Assembly: GCF_012986595.1 (NCBI RefSeq)
Contig: NZ_JAAQYM010000006.1
Location: forward strand, 372,001-436,000
Direction of reading: 5' to 3'
Source: Pseudomonas koreensis
GTDB lineage: Bacteria > Pseudomonadota > Gammaproteobacteria > Pseudomonadales > Pseudomonadaceae
Length of the DNA stretch: 64,000 bases
Shown: piece after piece, positions 57,982-64,000 of the stretch
Position numbering within the stretch: position 1 is the first letter of the stretch
How the letters are laid out: every line of letters starts with the position of its first letter
Translations under genes and position numbers: made by a program
The notes under the pieces: generated by a model
The model's database searches: none
Seen by the model: only the letters and a program-made list of their open reading frames with translations
Told to the model about the DNA's origin: nothing

Positions 57982-60900
57982 TAAATGCGTTCCATCTTCG
58001 GTAACCACACGCGAATCAACGAGAACAGACGATCCAGATCGATGGGCTTGGCCAGGTAATCGTTGGCGCCCGCCTGCAGGCAACGCTCCTGATCGTCCTT
58101 CATGGCCTTGGCCGTTACCGCAATGATCGGCAGCTTGCGCCAGCGCGGATCCTTGCGGATTTCAATGGTGGCTTCAAAACCATCCATCTCCGGCATCATC
58201 ACGTCCATCAACACCAGATCGATGTCCTCGACCTCATTCAACTTATCAATCGCCTCGCGGCCATTCCGGCCGATCACCACCACGGCGCCCTTGTGCTCCA
58301 GCGCACTGGTCAGGGCGAAGATGTTGCGCACATCGTCGTCCACCAGCAGCACCTTGCGACCTTCGAAGACCTTGTCGCGGCTGCGGGCGGTCTTGAGCAT
58401 CTTCTGCCGTTCATGGGACAACTGCGATTCGACTTTGTGCAGAAAGAGTGTCACCTCGTCCAGCAAGCGCTCCGGCGAGCGTGCGCCCTTGATGATGATC
58501 GAGCGCGAATACTTGCGCAGCTCAGCCTCTTCATCGCGAGTCAGGTTGCGGCCGGTGTAGACAATGACCGGCGGGAACGAGCAGATGTCCTCGGTAGACA
58601 TGCGCTTGAGCAGATCGTTGCCGAGCATGTCCGGCAGCTTCAGGTCGATCACCATGCAGTCGTAAATCGTCGTGCGCAGTTTCTCCAGCGCCTCCTGCGC
58701 CAGGCCGACGGCAGTGATTTCAATGTCGTCATCACCGATCAGGCGGGCAATGCTTTCACGTTGCAGGTCGTCATCTTCCACCAGCAGCACGCGCTTGACC
58801 TTCTGCGTCAGCTTGGCTTCCAGGCGGGCGAACACGTCCTTGAGCTCTTCACGGGTGGTCGGTTTGACCGCATAGCCGATGGCGCCCATGTGCATGGCCG
58901 CTTCGACGCGATCTTCAACCGAAATGACGTGCACCGGAATGTGCCGGGTCTCGGCGTGTTCTTTCAGGCGCTGCAGCACGGTCAGCCCGGAATGATCCGG
59001 CAGGCGCATGTCGAGCAGGATCGCGTCCGGGATAAACTCGCGGGCCAGGTCGTAACCTTCGTCCGCACCGTGGGCGACCAGACACTCGTAACCCAGTTCA
59101 TGGGCGAGGTCGTAAAGGATGTGCGCGAAGTTCGGCTCGTCTTCCACCACCAAAATGCAGCGGGTAGCAAACGGCGCCCTGCCCCGGTCATCGGCGAAAC
59201 GCGGGATGTGTACCGGCGCCATCGGCGACACTGCGATCGAGGACGGCGCCAGCGGTACCGGGGCGGTGACTGGCGGCGGCGTAAAGGTCAACGGCGCGGA
59301 CGGTGCTTCGCCCGGTTCCAGGTATTGCTGTGGCAACACCAGCGTGAACACGCTGCCCTGCCCCGGCGCGCTACTGACGCTGATCGAACCGCCGAGCAAG
59401 GCCGCCAGATCCCGCGAAATCGACAAGCCGAGCCCGGTGCCACCGTATTTGCGGTTGGTGGTGCCGTCAGCCTGACGGAAGGCTTCAAAAATGCTTTCCA
59501 GTTGATCGGCCGCGATGCCGATCCCGGAGTCGCGCACGATAAACGCAATGCGCTCGTCCGGCTGGCCGGCGATGGTCAGGCTGACCGTGCCCTTCTCGGT
59601 AAACTTCACGGCGTTGGACAGCAGGTTCTTGATCACCTGTTCCAGACGCTGGCGGTCGGTGTACAGCATCGCCGGGGCGCCCGGTTGCAGATCGACGCTG
59701 AACGTCAGCTGCTTGTCCGCCGCCAATGGCTCGAACACGCTGCGCAGGCCGTCCGCCAGACGTGCAACGCTGGTGTTTTCCGGGATCACTTCGAGCTTGC
59801 CAGCCTCGACCTTGGAAATGTCGAGAATGTCGTTGATCAGGTTCAACAGGTCATTGCCGGCCGAATAAATCGATTCGGCAAACTTAACCTGTTCGGCCGT
59901 CAGGTTGTCCTGCGGGTTTTCCGCGAGCAACTTGGCGAGGATCAGCGAACTGTTCAGCGGCGTGCGCAGTTCGTGGGACATGTTGGCGAGGAATTCGGAT
60001 TTGTACTTGCTCGAACGCTGCAGTTCTTCGGCGCGCTCTTCGAGTTGCACCTGCACCTGATTGAGTTCGGTGTTCTTCAGGTCCATGGCGTCGCGTTGCT
60101 CGGCCAGGGTTTGCGCCTGTTCGGCCAACTGCTCGTTGGTCTGTTCCAGTTCGACCTGCTGGGTCTCCAGATGCGCCTGAGATTCCTTGAGAATCCGCGA
60201 CTGCTCTTCCAGCTCTTCGTTGGCGGTCTTGAGCTCTTCCTGCTGTACCTGCAACTCTTCGTTGAGCTGCTGGGTTTCGGCCAGGACTTCCTGCAAACGC
60301 TGGCGATAGCGCGCGGCCTCGATCGAGGTGCCGATGTTGCCGGCAATCAGCTCCAGCAATTCGACGTCGCGTTGGCTCAGCGGGCGCAGGAAGCCCAGCT
60401 CGATCACGCCGTTGATCTGGTCATCATTACTGGTCGGCACCACCAGCACACTGCGCGGCAGGCCTTCGCCGAGGCCGGAGCTGACTTTGAAATAGTCCGA
60501 TGGCACCGAATCCAGGCGAATCAGGCGCCCTTCCTGGGCCACCTGGCCGACAATGCCTTCTCCGCTGTAGATCGCCTGACCTTGTTCTTCCTGCTCGCGC
60601 GAGAAGCCGTAGGCCGCTACGCGCTTGAGGCCGCCATGCTCTTCGCGCACGTAGAGCGCCGCGACTGCCGTGCCCAGATACTGCGCGCAGAATTGCAGAA
60701 TGTTGCGCCCCAGCAGATTCAGCGTCAGTTGCCCCAGCACCTGCTCCGCCAATTCGGTCTGGCCGCTGCGCATCCACGCCTGACGCTCCAGGCGTTCGGC
60801 ACTGGCTTGCTGCGCAGCGAGGGTGGCGCTGTAGCTGTCCGACAGGTTGACCAGGTCGCGACGACCAACATAAGCCAGCAAGCCGCTGATGCTGGCAATA

Positions 60901-61481
60901 AACAGCAGATACAGGGTGATGCTCCAGATCGTGGTGCGGCGCACGTCCTCGTTGCGCGAGGCACGCAACTGCTGCTCCATGTCGATCACGTCTTCGAATT
61001 GCTTGCGGATCTCGTCGGTCAGGCGCTTGCCACGCCCGGCCTTGACCGCGCCCTTGTAGTCACCGCTGGAGCGCTGCAGATCGATCATCGATTGCGCGTA
61101 GTTGCTCCACTCGGTCTGCAACGCCTGCAGACGCCGCAACCGGTCAGTCTGCACCGGGTTGTCGGCGGTCAGTTCGAGCAAGGTGTTGAGCGCCACGTTG
61201 ATCCGCGGCTTGGCGGTCTCGTACGGGTCGAGGAAGTGCTCGTCGCCGCTGAGCAGGAAGCCGCGCATGCCGGTTTCCAGGTCCACGGTGAGCTTCACCG
61301 CTTCGTTGGCGTTGTTGATCACACGGTCGGTGTGCTCCACCCACTGGATCACCGACAGCAGGTACGTGATCAATGAAATGAAAAACACCGCACTGATCGC
61401 GCCGACGCCCAATGGCAGACTGATGTTGCGGGTCAGAAGTTTGCGAAACCGTGATTCATCAATCGAAGACGGAGTGGGCAT
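57981..61481 (-). CDS. Hybrid sensor kinase: CHASE3-GAF-HisKA-HATPase-REC-REC-REC
   Basis: 1166 residues from ATG 61481 (MPTPSSIDESRFRKLL). Transmembrane helices at about 22-47 and 184-205 frame a periplasmic CHASE3 domain (GFLLSGDEHFLDPYETAKP). Inside follow a GAF domain (about 240-390), a long coiled coil (about 392-495) and HisKA with His503 in FLANMSHELRTPLN. The HATPase comes next, then a Pro/Ala linker and three receivers with phosphoacceptors in AILLDMRLPDHSG, CMVIDLKLPDMLG and LVLMDVMMPEMDG. CHASE3-GAF kinases with several receivers feed multi-step phosphorelays. No separate HPt gene is visible. It heads the operon kinase-cheR-cheB-REC/kinase-REC. Confidence 0.91.
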   Translation of the reverse strand: MPTPSSIDESRFRKLLTRNISLPLGVGAISAVFFISLITYLLSVIQWVEHTDRVINNANEAVKLTVDLETGMRGFLLSGDEHFLDPYETAKPRINVALNTLLELTADNPVQTDRLRRLQALQTEWSNYAQSMIDLQRSSGDYKGAVKAGRGKRLTDEIRKQFEDVIDMEQQLRASRNEDVRRTTIWSITLYLLFIASISGLLAYVGRRDLVNLSDSYSATLAAQQASAERLERQAWMRSGQTELAEQVLGQLTLNLLGRNILQFCAQYLGTAVAALYVREEHGGLKRVAAYGFSREQEEQGQAIYSGEGIVGQVAQEGRLIRLDSVPSDYFKVSSGLGEGLPRSVLVVPTSNDDQINGVIELGFLRPLSQRDVELLELIAGNIGTSIEAARYRQRLQEVLAETQQLNEELQVQQEELKTANEELEEQSRILKESQAHLETQQVELEQTNEQLAEQAQTLAEQRDAMDLKNTELNQVQVQLEERAEELQRSSKYKSEFLANMSHELRTPLNSSLILAKLLAENPQDNLTAEQVKFAESIYSAGNDLLNLINDILDISKVEAGKLEVIPENTSVARLADGLRSVFEPLAADKQLTFSVDLQPGAPAMLYTDRQRLEQVIKNLLSNAVKFTEKGTVSLTIAGQPDERIAFIVRDSGIGIAADQLESIFEAFRQADGTTNRKYGGTGLGLSISRDLAALLGGSISVSSAPGQGSVFTLVLPQQYLEPGEAPSAPLTFTPPPVTAPVPLAPSSIAVSPMAPVHIPRFADDRGRAPFATRCILVVEDEPNFAHILYDLAHELGYECLVAHGADEGYDLAREFIPDAILLDMRLPDHSGLTVLQRLKEHAETRHIPVHVISVEDRVEAAMHMGAIGYAVKPTTREELKDVFARLEAKLTQKVKRVLLVEDDDLQRESIARLIGDDDIEITAVGLAQEALEKLRTTIYDCMVIDLKLPDMLGNDLLKRMSTEDICSFPPVIVYTGRNLTRDEEAELRKYSRSIIIKGARSPERLLDEVTLFLHKVESQLSHERQKMLKTARSRDKVFEGRKVLLVDDDVRNIFALTSALEHKGAVVVIGRNGREAIDKLNEVEDIDLVLMDVMMPEMDGFEATIEIRKDPRWRKLPIIAVTAKAMKDDQERCLQAGANDYLAKPIDLDRLFSLIRVWLPKMERI

Positions 61482-61742
61482 GGGGCGGCCTTGTCGAACT
61501 GTCGAAACCGGGGAGTTTGCCCCAAAACAGCGGCATGGATCCATTTTTCTCACAGATTTAGCAGCAATTTCCTACTTTTACCCACGCCTCAAGACCGTCC
61601 AACGGTTATCCTTGCCGCCCGAAATACAGCTAATCTTTTTTCTGCCGATTCGGGAACTTGTGGCTATGCGCCACTTACTCATGCAAGAGCCCGGCATTTT
61701 CGACCGGTCGCCGTTCCGATTTCATTTCTTGAGAGCCAACCT

Positions 61743-62108
61743 ATGTCCACCCCAGCGCCCACCATCCTAGTAGTTGAAGACGACGACATCGTGCGCATGC
61801 TCATCGTCGATGTGCTGGAGGAGCTGGAATTCAGTGTCTTGGAAGCCGAAGACGGCAAGCAGGCGCTGGAGACTCTGGGCAATCAAGACCAGCACATCGA
61901 CTTGATGATGACCGACTACGGCTTGCCTGTAATGGATGGCCGTGAACTCGCCAACAAGGCGCGTGAACTGCGCCCGGACCTGCCCATTCTGTTTGCCAGC
62001 GGTTACGCCGAAAACATCGACGTACCCGCGGACATGCATGTGATCGGAAAGCCGTTCTCGATTGATCAATTGCGCGACAAGGTCAAACACATACTTGCCG
62101 CCCGGTGA
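61743..62108 (+). CDS. Single-domain response regulator
   Basis: 121 residues from ATG 61743 (MSTPAPTILVVEDDDIVRML). It is a complete receiver: acidic pair VVEDDD, phosphoacceptor in LMMTDYGLPVMDG, Ser position in LFASGYAE and Lys in VIGKPFSI. There is no output domain. It resembles the receiver encoded at 54928-55305 and the C-terminal receivers of the kinases here. It is transcribed away from the large sensor kinase operon, whose start is 261 bases away, so both probably share a divergent promoter region and could belong to one relay. Confidence 0.88.
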   Translation: MSTPAPTILVVEDDDIVRMLIVDVLEELEFSVLEAEDGKQALETLGNQDQHIDLMMTDYGLPVMDGRELANKARELRPDLPILFASGYAENIDVPADMHVIGKPFSIDQLRDKVKHILAAR

Positions 62109-62117
62109 CCGTTGTTT

Positions 62118-62148
62118 CCTCGGTCAGCCAAACCGCGGCTGACCGAGG
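62118..62148. terminator. Hairpin between convergent genes
   Basis: A perfect 12-bp stem, CCTCGGTCAGCC (62118-62129) and GGCTGACCGAGG (62137-62148), with a 7-base loop. It lies 9 bases after the receiver stop and 7 bases before the end of the toxin-like gene. A T-run is lacking, so it may block exonucleases or depend on a factor. Confidence 0.6.
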
Positions 62149-62155
62149 GAAGCGC

Positions 62156-64000
62156 TTATTCCGACACGGACTGGTTGCCGTAGGCGATATCCTCCCGCGG
62201 AACCAACGAATCCGCACCGTCACCGACTATTTTCGCCACGTCTCTGCCCACTCCCCGGACAGTGCCGTCCTGGCTCGCCTGAATGGCCGCGCGCAACGCT
62301 TGTGGGTTGGGTATGAACGTGCCAGCACGGTCGTATGCCCCAAGAATCAATCGTGGCGAAATATCGACGGCGTAGTTGATCTCCAGTGGCGGCAATATTT
62401 TCAGCCCGGAGTTCGGGCGAAAAATCATCTCGGTATTGGCGTACAGATGGAAGCCCTCCAACTGCCGGGCATCAATGAAATAGGTGTACCCGCCCTTGTC
62501 CCCACCGTACACAAAGGCGCCGGCGCCATCCTTGCGGTAAAACGCCGAAGTGGAAATACCTGCCCCGTCTGGTGCCAGGGCATCGTGCGCGCCGCCATAG
62601 CCGCCCTTGAATCCGTTGACCTGATTGAGATCGGTGATCGGTGTGCGCTGACGGAAGCCGTCCTTGAAAATCACCGAAGGATCACGGGTGTCGCCGCGAA
62701 AGGTGAATCCCTGGTACACGAAGCCTTTCTGCGGCCCGGCGTGGTGCACGACCTGGGTTTGATTGGTGATCATCTGCGCAACGCTGGGGCCACCCGCCAA
62801 CTCTCCGAGCTGGCCAGCGACCACCGCGCCTTTTGCCACGTCGGGTATCTCCTTGCCGACGGTGCTTGCCAAATGGTGCGACACACTCCCGCCAGGTCGA
62901 CGTAACAACGAGGGTCTGTTGGCCTGCGTCAGGTGACTGATGACGCGCTGACTCAAGCGTTTTTTCGCCGCCACCGATAGCGCCTTGCCAATCAGTCGTT
63001 CACCAATCGGTCCCGCCAACTCAGCCAGAACGCCGATCGCCGCATTGATACGCAAGCGGTCGGTTTCGCCAGGATCATCGGCGATTTCCGCACGGATCAG
63101 GTCAGTGGCCGAAGCACCGATGCCAACCAGCAGGGATACCAGCACTTTCACCGACGTCGCCCCCAGCACCCCGCTGCCACCCCAGGGAAGCGAAGCGGCC
63201 ATGGCCAGGCATTGTAAAAAATAGCCTGTGGCCTCCAATGCAAGATCGGTGATGCGCTCCTGCGGAGTCGACACCAGCGTGTCGATATCCTGCAGGGCAC
63301 GCTCGATCTGCAGCTCATACAAGTGACGCCCGATGTCGTCACTTACAGAAAATACCAGCTCCCGGTAGTTGGGCCGCGTGGCAAACAGCGGAAATTCCAG
63401 GCCGCGATATTTGAAATCCCTGACGTGCGCCTGTTGCTGCGCCCGAAGCGGGACTCGTTTGAGCAGCGATTTCTGCAAGGCTTCATTGCCTTCAAGAAAG
63501 ACCCCTCTTTCATCATGACCTCCTGGAAAGGCAATGGCCTGTTTATCCTCGCCAAGCAAGAACAGAACGCCATTGGAAAGGTTGTTGGGGCCGATAAACA
63601 CCGCATTGTCCACTTGCAGATTGGGGTCGCTGTGCAAATACAGAGTGCGGGGCTTGAGGTCACCTCTGAGAAACGCGAAGGCAATATGCCGGTCATCGAG
63701 TGGGCGGTTGTCATCCTTGATGAACTCGACGACTTGTTTGATCAACTCAAGTTTTTTCAGATGGGAACCGAGCAGCCGAGCACCGTCCGTTAAAAGATTG
63801 CGCCTGACATGCGCCTCGAAATCGTCCTGATAGTTCGCGTCGACAAAGGCTTCGATCAGGCCATCCGGGTAAAACGATGGCCACAGAACCTCCTTGTAAC
63901 CATGTTCCTTGAGCACTACCAAGTGATGATCGGTGCAAATTTCCGCCAGCGTAAAGCGCTTCTGTCGCCATTTGGCCGGGGCTTTTTCGGGTTTTAACGA
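62156..64000 (-). CDS. Putative ADP-ribosyltransferase toxin, C-terminal part (gene runs off the window)
   Basis: 614 residues are visible and the frame stays open to base 64000, so the start lies outside. The first ~230 residues (LAEICTDHHLVVLKEHGYKEVLWPS, FVYLHSDP-like segments) resemble the shared N-terminal region of large Pseudomonas proteins annotated as dermonecrotic-toxin-like (DUF6543). A hydrophobic stretch follows (YFLQCLAMAASLPWGG, SVKVLVSLLVGIGASATDL). The last ~180 residues fit the cholera/pertussis ADP-ribosyltransferase fold: Arg435 in FRGDTRDPSVIFKDGF, the Ser-Thr-Ser at 483-485 (GISTSAFYRKD) and Glu540 in PPLEINYAVDISPRLI, spaced like EYLAHRRIPPENI of pertussis toxin S1. The position two before the Glu is Pro, not Gln/Glu. 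The host target and delivery route are unknown. Confidence 0.75.
   Translation of the reverse strand, partial: SLKPEKAPAKWRQKRFTLAEICTDHHLVVLKEHGYKEVLWPSFYPDGLIEAFVDANYQDDFEAHVRRNLLTDGARLLGSHLKKLELIKQVVEFIKDDNRPLDDRHIAFAFLRGDLKPRTLYLHSDPNLQVDNAVFIGPNNLSNGVLFLLGEDKQAIAFPGGHDERGVFLEGNEALQKSLLKRVPLRAQQQAHVRDFKYRGLEFPLFATRPNYRELVFSVSDDIGRHLYELQIERALQDIDTLVSTPQERITDLALEATGYFLQCLAMAASLPWGGSGVLGATSVKVLVSLLVGIGASATDLIRAEIADDPGETDRLRINAAIGVLAELAGPIGERLIGKALSVAAKKRLSQRVISHLTQANRPSLLRRPGGSVSHHLASTVGKEIPDVAKGAVVAGQLGELAGGPSVAQMITNQTQVVHHAGPQKGFVYQGFTFRGDTRDPSVIFKDGFRQRTPITDLNQVNGFKGGYGGAHDALAPDGAGISTSAFYRKDGAGAFVYGGDKGGYTYFIDARQLEGFHLYANTEMIFRPNSGLKILPPLEINYAVDISPRLILGAYDRAGTFIPNPQALRAAIQASQDGTVRGVGRDVAKIVGDGADSLVPREDIAYGNQSVSE

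Noticed and set aside
58293..61376. A 1027-codon open frame on the plus strand across the large sensor kinase gene
   Set aside because: Shadow of the kinase gene; composition is Arg/Gln/His/Val-rich without domains, and the minus-strand frame has full CHASE3, GAF, HATPase and receiver motifs.

Overview
The window looks like chromosomal DNA of a fluorescent Pseudomonas (P. fluorescens complex). Three things point there: a serralysin/type I secretion/lipase cluster in the aprA-inh-aprDEF-prt-lip order, a mexS/mexT/mexEF-oprN efflux system, and several families of Pseudomonas REP-like inverted repeats between genes. The DNA is GC-rich with densely packed genes. I saw no tRNA, rRNA, CRISPR array or insertion sequence.

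Layout. 0-8.2 kb: the 3' end of a cation/proton antiporter, small unknown genes, a two-PAS hybrid sensor kinase, a helicase (XPD/DinG-like with a nuclease-like N-terminus) translationally coupled to a FAN1-type VRR-NUC nuclease, a small YgdI/YgdR-type lipoprotein and a small exported protein. 8.4-25.4 kb (all minus strand, transcribed from 25.4 down to 8.4): the alkaline protease AprA, its inhibitor, the AprD/AprE/AprF type I exporter, two subtilisin-like autotransporters and two family I.3 lipases. AprDEF is expected to export AprA and both lipases, whereas the two S8 proteases carry their own beta-barrels. 25.9-29.7 kb: polyamine-type binding protein, cupin, FAD amine oxidoreductase and an AraC-type regulator. 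29.9-37.2 kb: DUF1652 protein, SF1 helicase, pirin, phosphoglucomutase and a 489-residue protein I do not recognise.

37.7-50.3 kb: multidrug efflux. mexS and mexT diverge from one promoter region. mexEF-oprN follows, but about 4.4 kb of other genes (a SotB-like MFS exporter, two small envelope proteins, an ArgP-like regulator, two zinc-ribbon membrane proteins) lies between mexT and mexE. Sites with the spacing of a MexT box occur before mexS and before mexE, and a 17-bp perfect palindrome lies just upstream of mexE.

50.4-62.1 kb: a signal-transduction block. A TPR protein gene precedes a two-gene unit of a KaiC-like double ATPase and a hybrid kinase whose N-terminus looks like a pseudo-receiver. 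It converges with an overlapping minus-strand operon: a CHASE3-GAF kinase with three receivers, CheR, CheB, a receiver-kinase and a lone receiver. A further lone receiver gene lies on the plus strand at 61.7 kb.

62.2-64.0 kb: the C-terminal part of a large protein that runs off the window edge. Its last 180 residues carry the Arg / Ser-Thr-Ser / Glu pattern of cholera/pertussis-type ADP-ribosyltransferase toxins. I consider this the strongest candidate for something undescribed here. Where start codons were uncertain I chose by ribosome-binding site and family N-terminus, and say so in each entry.
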